From positions 1 through 64,000 of the forward strand of contig NCBV01000003.1 in the NCBI GenBank assembly GCA_002279355.1: a stretch of 64,000 bases of DNA, in the 5' to 3' direction. The stretch is from Acidiphilium sp. 37-60-79. Its GTDB lineage: Bacteria; Pseudomonadota; Alphaproteobacteria; Acetobacterales; Acetobacteraceae. The first letter of the stretch is position 1. Each line of letters begins with the position of its first letter. The notes under the pieces were generated by a model, which had not been told where the DNA came from, searched no databases, and saw only the letters and a program-made list of their open reading frames with translations. Positions 9,493 through 18,120 of this stretch are shown one piece after another. The position numbers were made by a program, and so were the translations under genes.

Positions 9493-11100
9493 CTAGAACC
9501 GTTGAACGCCGAAGCTGTTGGGGCGCAAGGGGCGCTGGGCGGCTTCGGCAATGGTGGCGAGGCAAAATCCGAGAATGGCGCGGGTGTCACGCGGGTCGAT
9601 GATGCCATCATCCCAAAGGCGGGCCGTGCCGAACAGGACGCTCGACTCGGCATCGAGCCGTTGTTTGATGCCGTCAGACATTTGGCTTAACGCTTGTTCG
9701 TTGACGGTGGCGCCAGCGCGTTCGAGTTTGGCGCGGCTGATGATTTGCATCACCATGGCGGCTTGCGCGCCGCCCATGACGGCGGTGCGTGCGGTGGGCC
9801 AGGAGAAGATGAAATGCGGATCGAACCCGCGCCCGCACATGCCGTAATTGCCGGCACCGAATGAGCCCCCGATGACGATGGTCAGTTTAGGCACGCCGGC
9901 ATTCGCGACGGCTTGGATCATTTTCGAGCCGTGCTTGATGGCGCCTGCGTGTTCGGCAGCACTGCCAACCATGTAGCCGGTGGTGTTTTGCAAGAATAGC
10001 AGTGGCAGGCCGACTTGATCGCAGGCTTGGATGAATTGCGCGGTTTTCATCGAGCCTTGTGGCTGGATCGGCGCGTTATTGGCGATGATGCCGATGCGAT
10101 GGCCATCGATGGCGGCGTGGCCGCAGACCGTATCGGCACCAAATTCGGCTTTAAATTCGAGAAAAGCTGCGTCATCCGTGATATGGGCGATAATCGCCCT
10201 GATATCGAACGGGGTGCGGTCATCACTGGGGACGATGCCGAGAAGATTCTCGGGATTATAAGCGGGATTCGAACGCTCGGGTGTTTGCGATGCGGAGAGG
10301 CCGAGATTTTGCACAAGATCGCGCACCAGCGCGAGGGCGGCGCGGTCATCATCGGCGATATATTCACCAAGGCCGGTGATTTGGGCATGGAGGGTGGCGC
10401 CACCGAGCTGTTCTTCGAGCACCTGTTCACCGATGGCGGCTTCGACCAGCGGCGGGCCGGCAAGAAAGATTTTTGAGCGATCGCGCACCAGCACGATATA
10501 ATCCGAGAGGCCAGGCAGGTAGGCGCCACCCGCCGTGGCCGAGCCGTGGACCACCGCGATTTGCGGAATGCCCATGGCGGACAGGCGGGCTTGGTTGGCA
10601 AAGCTGCGCCCGCCTTCGATAAAAATTTCACTTTGGTAGAGCAGGTTGGCGCCGCCGCTTTCGACCAGATAAATGAGCGGGAGTTTGTTGATGCGCGCAA
10701 TTTCCTGGGCGCGCAGGGTTTTGCGCAGGCCCATGGGGGCAACGGTGCCGCCTTTGATCGCGCTGTCATTGGCGACCACCATCACCCGCACGCCGCTGAC
10801 AAAGCCGATGCCCGCAATGCCGCCGCCGCCCATGATGCTGCGCTTGGCGTCATCATCATGCATGCCAAGGCCGGCGAGGCTGGATAATTCGAGGAACGAT
10901 GCGCCACGATCCAGCAAATGGCTTAGCCTTTGCCGAGGGGTGAGTTGGCCGCGCTTGGCAAATTTGGGGCGGGCGGCGATGTCTTGCTCGATCACGGCGG
11001 CCTCTAACGCGCGAAAAGCGGATATTTTCTCGAGCATTGCCGTTTCGTTTGCCTTAAAGGCGGGCGTGTTCGGATTCACGCCTGCTGCGAGAACGGGCAT
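9493..11100 (-). CDS. Acyl-CoA carboxylase carboxyltransferase beta subunit (methylcrotonyl/geranyl-CoA type)
   Basis: The 535-residue protein is the carboxyltransferase partner of the biotin subunit at 5572-7536. It has the paired crotonase-like domains of the family, with LTPRQRLSHLLDRG near the N-terminus, GSATAGGAYLPGLSDY in the middle, and GGSFGAGNYGMCGRGFDP and WDDGIIDPRDTR in the C-terminal half. The ending NSFGVQRF and the GFDPHFIFSWP segment resemble geranyl-CoA carboxylase (AtuC) more than LiuB as I remember them, which is a weak argument. It starts one base inside the end of the SDR gene. Confidence 0.93.
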   Translation of the reverse strand: MPVLAAGVNPNTPAFKANETAMLEKISAFRALEAAVIEQDIAARPKFAKRGQLTPRQRLSHLLDRGASFLELSSLAGLGMHDDDAKRSIMGGGGIAGIGFVSGVRVMVVANDSAIKGGTVAPMGLRKTLRAQEIARINKLPLIYLVESGGANLLYQSEIFIEGGRSFANQARLSAMGIPQIAVVHGSATAGGAYLPGLSDYIVLVRDRSKIFLAGPPLVEAAIGEQVLEEQLGGATLHAQITGLGEYIADDDRAALALVRDLVQNLGLSASQTPERSNPAYNPENLLGIVPSDDRTPFDIRAIIAHITDDAAFLEFKAEFGADTVCGHAAIDGHRIGIIANNAPIQPQGSMKTAQFIQACDQVGLPLLFLQNTTGYMVGSAAEHAGAIKHGSKMIQAVANAGVPKLTIVIGGSFGAGNYGMCGRGFDPHFIFSWPTARTAVMGGAQAAMVMQIISRAKLERAGATVNEQALSQMSDGIKQRLDAESSVLFGTARLWDDGIIDPRDTRAILGFCLATIAEAAQRPLRPNSFGVQRF

Positions 11101-11990
11101 CAGCGATCCTCTCCGGCAAGCACGGCGACCGGTTGGGCGCGGTGAAAGCCTTCGAATTTTACTGTGCCGCCTTCCGGGGGGAGCGGAAACGCGCGGTGAC
11201 CGAGCGGGGCGCCGCCATCGATTTGGATCACTGTGCCGGTGATGAAGGATGCTGCCGGGGACAGCAAGAAGCAGATGGCGGCACTGACCTCGGCCTCGGT
11301 GCCGAGCCGGTGCAGCGGGACGCTGCGGTGAAGGGCTTTGATCATCGGTTTCATTGCCTCACCATATTGATCAAGGCCCGATGACGCGATCCAGCCGGGG
11401 GCGACGGCGTTGACGCGGACGCCGAACGAGGCCCATTCGAAGGCGGCCGTTTTGGTGAGATTGACCATGCCGGCACGCGCCGCACCCGAATGGCCCATGC
11501 CGGGCATGCCGTTCCACATATCAGCGACGATATTCACGATCGCGCCGCCATGCTGTTTCATGCTGGCATTAAAACAGGCTTTGGCGAGCAAAAAGCCGCC
11601 GGTCAGATTGGTTGCCACCACGGCTTCGAAGCCTTTTTTTGAGATAGCGGCAAGAGGGGCGGGAAATTGACCCCCGGCGTTATTGACCAGCGCATTGATG
11701 CGACCATGGCGGGTGAGGATGGCGGCGATCGTGGTTTCGACCGCTGGTTCGTCGCGAATATCAAGGCTAATGGCCTCGCCGCTCAACCCGTCCTCGGAGA
11801 GTTCGGCCAGCACCGCATCGAGCCGGTCTTGGCGGCGACCGAGCAGCACCACATGCGCGCCCAAGGCGGCGAGTTCATGCGCGGTGCAGCGACCGATGCC
11901 GCTGCCGCCGCCGGTGACCAGGATGACCGATCCGGCAAACAGGCCATGGCGAAAAATGCTGTGATACCCGTGATCGGTTGGCGTTGGCAC
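11100..11990 (-). CDS. SDR-family oxidoreductase (trans-2-enoyl-CoA reductase / AtuG-like)
   Basis: A short-chain dehydrogenase of about 296 residues with the NAD(P) motif VTGGGSGIGR, the NNAGG segment and a GFGVRVNAVAPGWI-like region after the active-site area. The usual Tyr-x-x-x-Lys is not obvious: the position reads GHSGAARAGMVNLTK, so catalysis may depart from the classical scheme, as in peroxisomal 2-enoyl-CoA reductase relatives. A GTG start at 11990 is preferred because AGGAGG is placed 6 bases upstream; an ATG exists at 12074 without such a site, and it would run through the operator. It is the promoter-proximal gene of the cluster. Confidence 0.85.
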   Translation of the reverse strand: MPTPTDHGYHSIFRHGLFAGSVILVTGGGSGIGRCTAHELAALGAHVVLLGRRQDRLDAVLAELSEDGLSGEAISLDIRDEPAVETTIAAILTRHGRINALVNNAGGQFPAPLAAISKKGFEAVVATNLTGGFLLAKACFNASMKQHGGAIVNIVADMWNGMPGMGHSGAARAGMVNLTKTAAFEWASFGVRVNAVAPGWIASSGLDQYGEAMKPMIKALHRSVPLHRLGTEAEVSAAICFLLSPAASFITGTVIQIDGGAPLGHRAFPLPPEGGTVKFEGFHRAQPVAVLAGEDR

Positions 11991-12039
11991 ATCATCCTCC
12001 TGACCGGTGTTCCGGCTTATTGACTTAGTATGACGCCAA

Positions 12040-12055
12040 TTGACGCGCACGTCAA
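12040..12055. promoter_or_regulatory. Palindromic operator candidate for the MerR/LiuR-like regulator
   Basis: The divergent gap between the SDR and SCP2 genes contains TTGACGCGCACGTCAA, with perfect 6-base arms TTGACG/CGTCAA around a 4-base centre. Read on the minus strand, the same TTGACG could be a -35 box with ATACTA 18 bases further as a -10. Long spacers with an internal or overlapping palindrome are typical of promoters bound by MerR-family activators, and a MerR gene lies 350 bases away. The binding partner is inferred. Confidence 0.5.
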
Positions 12056-12097
12056 TCAGACTTAAGCTGCCCACATCTCATCAAGAGGAGCGAAAAA

Positions 12098-12394
12098 ATG
12101 GATTTTGCGGAATGCACGCGCCGGATTACCGAGAAGGTTGGCGCTGATAGCGGGCTCGGCGCGAAGCTGAAATTCGATTGCGGCGCTGATGGGCAAATTT
12201 TTATCGATGGCACAGCGATGCCGAACGTTGTGAGCAATCGCGATGAGGCAGCCGATTGCACGATCAAAATTGCCCTGGCGGATTTAACCGCTTTGTTGGA
12301 GGGGACATTAGAGCCAACCACGGGATTTATGACCGGACGCTTCACCGTGGAAGGTGATATCGGGGTGGCGCTGAAATTGCAGCGGGTTATTTAA
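12098..12394 (+). CDS. SCP2 sterol-binding domain protein
   Basis: A 98-residue stand-alone SCP2 domain, with the segments DGQIFIDG, ADCTIKIALADLTALLEG and GRFTVEGDIGVALKLQ that are characteristic of the fold. Such proteins bind lipids or acyl-CoAs in a hydrophobic tunnel. The AGAGGAG about 7 bases before the ATG supports the start. It is divergent from the branched acyl-CoA cluster and 6 bases upstream of the MerR regulator, so it probably works as an accessory acyl-CoA carrier for that pathway. This role is inferred from position. Confidence 0.88.
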   Translation: MDFAECTRRITEKVGADSGLGAKLKFDCGADGQIFIDGTAMPNVVSNRDEAADCTIKIALADLTALLEGTLEPTTGFMTGRFTVEGDIGVALKLQRVI

Positions 12395-12400
12395 CGCGCG

Positions 12401-12886
12401 ATGCTGCATAATTCGGATAAGCCGGCCGATAGTTACCTGCGCCATCACACGGCGGCACGGCCAAAAGCGGGATCGCATGACGGGCTGGACGCGGATGAGG
12501 GACTGTTTGGCATTGCTGAAGTGGCTGCGGAGCTTGGCATTACCACCCGCACGATCCGGTTTTATGAACAAAAAGGCCTGATCTCGCTCCAACGGATCAA
12601 TCGGGCGCGGGCTTTGACCAAGCGCGATCGGGCGCGGTTGGCGTTGATTTTGCGCGCTCGGGCGATTGGGTCATCCCTCGAAGAGATTGCGCATTATCTG
12701 GAACTCTATGGGCAACATGGCGAAGGGCGTTCGCGGCAATTGCGCTATGTGATTGATCGGACGCAGGACGCCATTGCCGATTTGGAAAGCCGACGCGCAA
12801 AAATCGACTCGCTGCTGGCTGATTTGCGTGAAATCCATCAAACCAGTGTCGCTCAATTGACGGCACTCCAGGCGAAACCACAATGA
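12401..12886 (+). CDS. MerR-family transcriptional regulator (LiuR-like)
   Basis: The 161-residue protein has a MerR winged helix starting at about residue 37: [30 protein letters not shown]. It continues with a dimerising coiled coil. No cysteine cluster for metal sensing is visible, in line with metabolite-sensing members such as LiuR, which controls leucine and branched acyl-CoA degradation. An unstructured stretch of about 35 residues precedes the DNA-binding domain, so a later start is possible. The gene is next to the pathway cluster and to a palindrome at 12040-12055 that it may bind. Confidence 0.85.
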   Translation: MLHNSDKPADSYLRHHTAARPKAGSHDGLDADEGLFGIAEVAAELGITTRTIRFYEQKGLISLQRINRARALTKRDRARLALILRARAIGSSLEEIAHYLELYGQHGEGRSRQLRYVIDRTQDAIADLESRRAKIDSLLADLREIHQTSVAQLTALQAKPQ

Positions 12887-12920
12887 AATAACGCTCGGTC
12901 AGGGCGCTCAGGAGGATGCG

Positions 12921-14126
12921 ATGAATGATGCGTTGATTTTTGATGCTGTGCGCACGCCCCGTGGCAAGGGCAAGGGCGATGGCAGCCTCAATGAGGTCAA
13001 GCCGGTCACGCTGCTGGCTGATTTACTCAGCGGATTGCAACAACGGCTCGATTTCGACAGCGCAATGATCGATGACGTGGTGATTGGGTGCGTAACGCCG
13101 ATTGGCGATCAGGGCTCGTGCATTGCCAAAACGGCTGCGTTGGCTGCTGGTTGGAATTGGAATGCATCGGGCGTGCAGATCAACCGGTTTTGTGCGTCTG
13201 GGCTTGATGCGGTCAATCAGGCGGCGCAGCGTGTGCGCTCGGGCTGGGAGGATTTGATTGTTGCGGGTGGGGTTGAATCGATGTCACGGGTGTCGATTGG
13301 GTCGGATGGCGGCCCTTGGGCGCTTGATCCGGCGACCAGCCTCGCCACAAATTTTGTGCCGCAGGGCATTGGGGCGGATTTGATTGCGACGCTTGATGGC
13401 TATAGCCGCAACGATGTTGATCAATTCGCGTTGACCTCGCAGCAACGGGCAGCGGCGGCGCGTGATGCGGGGTTGTTTGATCGGTCGGTGATCGCGGTGC
13501 GTGATGCCAATGGCCAGATTATTTTGGCGCGTGATGAATTTATCAAGCCAAAAACGACGTTAGAGGGACTGGCTGGGTTGCCATCTGCGTTTGAGCAGGC
13601 GGGGCGGATTGGCTTTGATGACGTTGCGCTGCGGGTTTATCCGCAGGTCGAGGCGATCAATCATGTGCATACGGCAGGAAATTCATCCGGGATTGTTGAT
13701 GGGGCGGCGGCGGTGCTGGTTGGCACGGCGGCGCGCGGGCGTGAATTGGGTTTGGAGCCGCGCGGCCGGGTATTGGCGACGGCGTTAGTGGGGACTGATC
13801 CGACGATTATGCTCACCGGGCCTGCGCCGGCGGCGCGCAAGGCGCTTGCGAAAGCGGGGATGACGATTGAGCAAATCGATTTGTTTGAGGTGAATGAAGC
13901 GTTTGCGGCGGTGCCGATGCGCTTTATGCGCGAGCTGGGTGTGCCGCATGAAAAAGTCAATGTGAATGGCGGGGCGATTGCGATGGGGCATCCGCTTGGG
14001 GCGACCGGTGCGATGTTGATTGGCACGATTATTGACGAATTGCAGCGCCGCAAACAGCGATTTGGCTTGGTGACGTTGTGTGTGGGCGGCGGCATGGGCA
14101 TTGCAACGATTGTTGAAGCGTTCTGA
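12921..14126 (+). CDS. Acetyl-CoA C-acyltransferase (thiolase)
   Basis: A 401-residue thiolase that cleaves 3-ketoacyl-CoA with CoA, or runs the reverse condensation. The nucleophile Cys91 is in [12 protein letters not shown], the histidine motif is [15 protein letters not shown] and the second cysteine is in [10 protein letters not shown], all in the expected order. AGGAGG lies 5 bases before the ATG. The gene begins a beta-oxidation trio with the FadJ-like protein and CaiB-family transferase. The sequence does not tell acetoacetyl-CoA thiolase from a longer-chain enzyme. Confidence 0.93.
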   Translation: MNDALIFDAVRTPRGKGKGDGSLNEVKPVTLLADLLSGLQQRLDFDSAMIDDVVIGCVTPIGDQGSCIAKTAALAAGWNWNASGVQINRFCASGLDAVNQAAQRVRSGWEDLIVAGGVESMSRVSIGSDGGPWALDPATSLATNFVPQGIGADLIATLDGYSRNDVDQFALTSQQRAAAARDAGLFDRSVIAVRDANGQIILARDEFIKPKTTLEGLAGLPSAFEQAGRIGFDDVALRVYPQVEAINHVHTAGNSSGIVDGAAAVLVGTAARGRELGLEPRGRVLATALVGTDPTIMLTGPAPAARKALAKAGMTIEQIDLFEVNEAFAAVPMRFMRELGVPHEKVNVNGGAIAMGHPLGATGAMLIGTIIDELQRRKQRFGLVTLCVGGGMGIATIVEAF

Positions 14127-14136
14127 GGGTTTTATC

Positions 14137-16263
14137 ATGAGCAGCGTTCGTTTTGAGATTAAGGATCGGATTGGGCTGATTCGGTTCGATGATCCACAAG
14201 CGCCGGTTAACACGATGAGTGTGGCATGGCAGCACGCCTTTGGTGAAGTGTTAGATCAGATATCGGGCGCGTTGGGCGCGCTGGATGGGGTGATTGTGAC
14301 CTCGGCCAAGCCGCGGCATTTTTTTGCGGGTGCGGATGTTAAATCATTGTTGAGCCTGACGCCGGCCGATGCGGGGGCTGTGTTTACGCAGGTCGAGGCG
14401 ATCAAGGCGATGCTGCATCGGCTTGAGACCTTGCCGATTCCCGTGGTGGCCGCGATCAATGGCGCGGCGTTGGGCGGTGGGTTTGAGATTGCGTTGGCCT
14501 GCCATCAGCGTTTTTGTGTGGCGGAGCCGACGGTGCAGCTTGGCTTGCCGGAAGTTTCGCTGGGATTGCTGCCCGGTGGGGGCGGCTTGACCAAGCTGGT
14601 GCGGCTGCTCGGCTTGGTGAAGGCGTTGCCGATCCTCACCGAAGGGACTTTGTTCACGCCCGATGAGGCGGCTGCTTTGGGGTTGGTGCAGTGCGTGGCG
14701 GACGAGGCGACGTTATTGGATGCGGCGCGAGATTGGATTTTGAGCAAGCCACAGGCGGTGCAGCCTTGGCATGTTAAAGGGCATAAAATCCCCGGTGGCA
14801 CGCCGAGTTCGCCGGGGGTTGCGGCAGCGTTGTTCGTCGCGCCTGCGATGTTGCGGCAAAAGACGCGAGGCTGCTATCCGGCACCGGAGGCGATTTTGGC
14901 CTGTGCGGTGGAAGGCGCGCAGGTGGGGTTTGATGCTGCGCTGCGCTTGGAATCGCGGCATTTTGCCACGCTCGCGACCGGAGCGGTGGCGCAGAATTTG
15001 ATCCGGCTGTTTTTAGAACGCACGGCGGCAAAATCATCGCACGCCAAATCGGCCACACGCAAATCCTTCAAGCCGCGCAAGGTGGGGATTTTGGGCGCTG
15101 GCATGATGGGGGGCGGCATTGCCTATGCCAATGCGGTGCGGGGCATTGACTGCGTGCTGAAAGATGTCAGCCTGGAGGCCGCTGAACGGGGCAAGGCTTA
15201 TTCAAAAAATGTCGCGGAGAAGCGGATTAAACGCAAGCGGATGAGCGAGGCTGAGCGGGATGCGCTGCTGGGACGGATTACCCCGACCGCGCAACGCGAT
15301 GATCTGGCGGGCTGTGATTTGATCATTGAGGCGGTGTTTGAAAATGCGGCGCTCAAGGGGCAGGTAACGGCGGAGAGCGCTGGGTATGTTGGGGCGGATG
15401 GGGTGTTTGCCTCGAACAGTTCGACCTTGCCGATCACGGAACTTGCACGGTCATTTTCTGATCCGTCACGGTTCATTGGCCTGCATTTTTTCTCGCCGGT
15501 TGAGCGGATGGAGTTGCTGGAGATTATTCGCGGCACGGAAACCAGCGATGAGACGGTGGCCAAGGCGCTCGATTATGCCAGGCTGATCGGGAAATTACCA
15601 ATTGTGGTCAATGATCGGCGGGGGTTTTATACCAGCCGGACCTTTGGCACTTTCGTGATGGAAGGTGCGACGATGTTGGCGGAGGGGGTTCCAGCGCCCG
15701 CGATTGAGCGGGCGGCGTTGATGGTGGGGATGCCGATCGGGCCGCTTGCGGTGCTGGATGAAACATCGCTCTCGCTATCGGTGCATGTGCTTGAGGAGAC
15801 GCGCCGTGCGGCGGAGGCTGAAGGGCATGATTATGCGCCGAGCGAAGGTGAATTGTTAGTGGAGCGGATGGTGCGCGACTTCAACCGGCCAGGACGGGCG
15901 GGGGGGGGTGGTTTTTATGATTATCCGGCGGGCGGGGCAAAGCATCTTTGGCCGGGATTGGCCGCGCATTTTGGCAAGACCGGGATGGCGTTTGAGGTTG
16001 CACATTTGGGCGAGCGATTCCTCTATCGGCAGGCCTTGGAGACGCTGCGTTGTTTGCAGGAGAAGGTGCTGATTTCGGGGCGGGATGCGAATTTGGGCTC
16101 GATTTTTGGGATTGGGTTTCCGGCTTGGACCGGGGGCGCGTGGCGCTTCATTGAGGCGCAGGGGCTTGAGACTTTTCGGGCGCGATGCGCGGCGCTTGCG
16201 GCCCTGCATGGGGCACGGTTTGCGCCGCCGGATTTGCCGGCTGATTGGCGGATTGGCGCATGA
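14137..16263 (+). CDS. Bifunctional enoyl-CoA hydratase / 3-hydroxyacyl-CoA dehydrogenase (FadJ/FadB-like)
   Basis: The protein of about 708 residues joins an N-terminal crotonase domain (FFAGADVKSLL, GAALGGGFEIALACHQR) to a C-terminal 3-hydroxyacyl-CoA dehydrogenase domain. The latter starts near residue 310 with the Rossmann motif GILGAGMMGGGIAY and contains FFSPVERMELLEII. It catalyses two steps of beta-oxidation. The start at 14137 follows GAGGG and lies 10 bases after the thiolase stop; earlier in-frame codons would lie inside the thiolase gene. Its last base overlaps the next gene (ATGA). Confidence 0.93.
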   Translation: MSSVRFEIKDRIGLIRFDDPQAPVNTMSVAWQHAFGEVLDQISGALGALDGVIVTSAKPRHFFAGADVKSLLSLTPADAGAVFTQVEAIKAMLHRLETLPIPVVAAINGAALGGGFEIALACHQRFCVAEPTVQLGLPEVSLGLLPGGGGLTKLVRLLGLVKALPILTEGTLFTPDEAAALGLVQCVADEATLLDAARDWILSKPQAVQPWHVKGHKIPGGTPSSPGVAAALFVAPAMLRQKTRGCYPAPEAILACAVEGAQVGFDAALRLESRHFATLATGAVAQNLIRLFLERTAAKSSHAKSATRKSFKPRKVGILGAGMMGGGIAYANAVRGIDCVLKDVSLEAAERGKAYSKNVAEKRIKRKRMSEAERDALLGRITPTAQRDDLAGCDLIIEAVFENAALKGQVTAESAGYVGADGVFASNSSTLPITELARSFSDPSRFIGLHFFSPVERMELLEIIRGTETSDETVAKALDYARLIGKLPIVVNDRRGFYTSRTFGTFVMEGATMLAEGVPAPAIERAALMVGMPIGPLAVLDETSLSLSVHVLEETRRAAEAEGHDYAPSEGELLVERMVRDFNRPGRAGGGGFYDYPAGGAKHLWPGLAAHFGKTGMAFEVAHLGERFLYRQALETLRCLQEKVLISGRDANLGSIFGIGFPAWTGGAWRFIEAQGLETFRARCAALAALHGARFAPPDLPADWRIGA

Positions 16264-17288
16264 GGGCGCAGCGCCCGCTGGCGGGGGTGCGGGTTATCGA
16301 GATCGAGGCGCTGGGGCCGGTGCCGTTTTGTGCGATGATGCTGGCGGATTTGGGGGCTGAGATTGTGCAAATTCGCAGGCCCGATAAGCCACAATTGATT
16401 GCGGTGCCGCCTGAGCGCGACCCGGTGCAGCGCGGGCGGACGGTGGTGGTGCTTGATTTGAAATCAGAGGTGGGGCGCGCGGCGGTTCAGCCTTATTTGG
16501 CTCGCGCGGATATATTGATCGAGGGGTTTCGCCCTGGCGTGATGGAGCGGCTTGGGTTGGGGCCGGAGCCGGTGCGTGCGGCCTATCCGAGGCTGATTTA
16601 TGGGCGGATGACGGGTTTTGGGCAGAGCGGGCCGTTGGCAGCGCGCGCGGGGCATGATTTGACCTATTTGGCGCTGACCGGCGCGTTGCATGCCATTGGT
16701 CGGGCCGGCGAGCGACCGGTGCCGCCGTTGAATTTGGTCGCGGATTATGGCGGCGGGGCGATGCTGCTGGCGGTGGGGCTGCTGGCGGCGCTGGTGCAGC
16801 GCGGGGTGAGCGGGCGCGGCTGTGTGGTGGATGCGGCGATGATTGATGGGGCGTCGTTATTAATGACGCCATGTTATGCGATGTTGGCCAATCATGTGTG
16901 GGCCGACCAGCGCGGGGTTAATTTGCTCGATGGTGGCGCGCCGTTTTATGATACGTATGAGACGGCGGATGGCCGCTATGTGGCGGTGGCGGCGTTAGAG
17001 CCACAATTTTTTGCGCGGTTGGCAACGACGCTGGCGCTTGATCAGGATTTGGCGGGGCGGCAATATGATCGGCAGAGCTGGCCGGGGTTGCGGGCCGCGC
17101 TGACGGCGAAATTTCGCAGCGAAACGCGCGATTATTGGGCGGCGCTGTTTGAGCCGTTGGATGCGTGCGTGGCGCCGGTGCTGAGCCTGCAAGAGGCGGT
17201 GCTGCATCCGCATAATCAGGCGCGGGGGGTGCATGTGCGCGAGGATGCGGGGGTTCGGCCTGCTGCTGCGCCGCGATTTGCGGATTAG
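16260..17288 (+). CDS. CaiB/BaiF-family CoA transferase (alpha-methylacyl-CoA racemase type)
   Basis: A 342-residue family III CoA-transferase protein starting MRAQRPLAGVRVIEIEALGP. It has the DLKSEVGR and RPGVMERLGLGPE segments, then GFGQSGPLAARAGHDLTYLALTGAL. This arrangement fits alpha-methylacyl-CoA racemases, which flip the 2-methyl centre of branched acyl-CoAs before beta-oxidation. The start at 16260 gives a 4-base ATGA overlap with the FadJ-like gene. A racemase would suit a cell that degrades methyl-branched chains through the neighbouring cluster, but a true CoA-transferase cannot be excluded. It ends overlapping the nitroreductase tail to tail. Confidence 0.85.
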   Translation: MRAQRPLAGVRVIEIEALGPVPFCAMMLADLGAEIVQIRRPDKPQLIAVPPERDPVQRGRTVVVLDLKSEVGRAAVQPYLARADILIEGFRPGVMERLGLGPEPVRAAYPRLIYGRMTGFGQSGPLAARAGHDLTYLALTGALHAIGRAGERPVPPLNLVADYGGGAMLLAVGLLAALVQRGVSGRGCVVDAAMIDGASLLMTPCYAMLANHVWADQRGVNLLDGGAPFYDTYETADGRYVAVAALEPQFFARLATTLALDQDLAGRQYDRQSWPGLRAALTAKFRSETRDYWAALFEPLDACVAPVLSLQEAVLHPHNQARGVHVREDAGVRPAAAPRFAD

Positions 17289-18010
17289 TCGGAAAAACCC
17301 TCGAAGCGGGCGAATTCCTCGAGGCCCGCGCGTTTGGAGCGCAGCGCGTTGACCGGTGCTTGGTCATCGCGATAGCCGATGGCCATGCCGCAAAACAGCA
17401 TGAGGTTGGGCGGTGTGGCGAGGGCTTGGTAGAGGGTGGGGGCGAACATGGCCCAGGCTTCTTGTGCGCAGGAATCGAGTCCAGCCTCGCGGAGCAGGAG
17501 CATGATGGTTTGCAGCATCATGCCGAGATCGGAGAATTGCGCGGCGCCCATGCCGCGATCGATGAAGCAGAACAGGCCGACCGGGGCGCCGAATAATTGG
17601 AAATTGCGGGCAAACCAGGCGCGGCGGCCGACACGGTCCTCGCGGGCGATGCCGAGCAGGGCGTACATATCCTCGCCGATTTCGGCGCGGCGGGCGCGGT
17701 AGGGCTCGCGGATCGGGCTGGGATAGATTGGGTATTCGCTGGCTTCGCCGTTTGGCTGGGCGGCGGCGCGGGCGCTGACTTGGGCGAGCAGCGATTGCAG
17801 GGGCGCGCCGGTGAGCAGCACCAATTGCCAGGGCTGCAAATTGCCGCCGGAGGGGGCGCGGGCGGCTTTTTGGAGAATTTGGCGCAAGAGCGCGCCGGGA
17901 ACCGGGTCAGGCCGGAAGGCGCGGACCGAGAGGCGGGAATTCACGGCATCGCTGACGGACAGCGCTGGTGATGGGGGATCAGCCACGGATGCGGGCGCAG
18001 GGTTTGTCAT
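17285..18010 (-). CDS. Nitroreductase family protein
   Basis: A 241-residue FMN-dependent nitroreductase-fold protein. The FMN-binding RLSVRAFRPDPVP near residue 27 and ARAPSGGNLQPWQ near residue 70 are clear, as is the DLGMMLQTIMLLLREAGLDSC helix that packs at the dimer interface. Members reduce nitro compounds, quinones or enones with NAD(P)H; the substrate cannot be told. It is transcribed away from aroC and shares 4 bases with the end of the CaiB-family gene. Confidence 0.88.
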   Translation of the reverse strand: MTNPAPASVADPPSPALSVSDAVNSRLSVRAFRPDPVPGALLRQILQKAARAPSGGNLQPWQLVLLTGAPLQSLLAQVSARAAAQPNGEASEYPIYPSPIREPYRARRAEIGEDMYALLGIAREDRVGRRAWFARNFQLFGAPVGLFCFIDRGMGAAQFSDLGMMLQTIMLLLREAGLDSCAQEAWAMFAPTLYQALATPPNLMLFCGMAIGYRDDQAPVNALRSKRAGLEEFARFEGFSD

Positions 18011-18120
18011 TGGGGTGATGCGTATCGGCTCCTGGGATTGGGAGCAAGGTGGGGGCGATCCAGTGTTGGCCCTGCCCTGCCCTCTTTGGCAGGAGCGGCA
18101 AACCGGGTAAGGGAGCGAAC

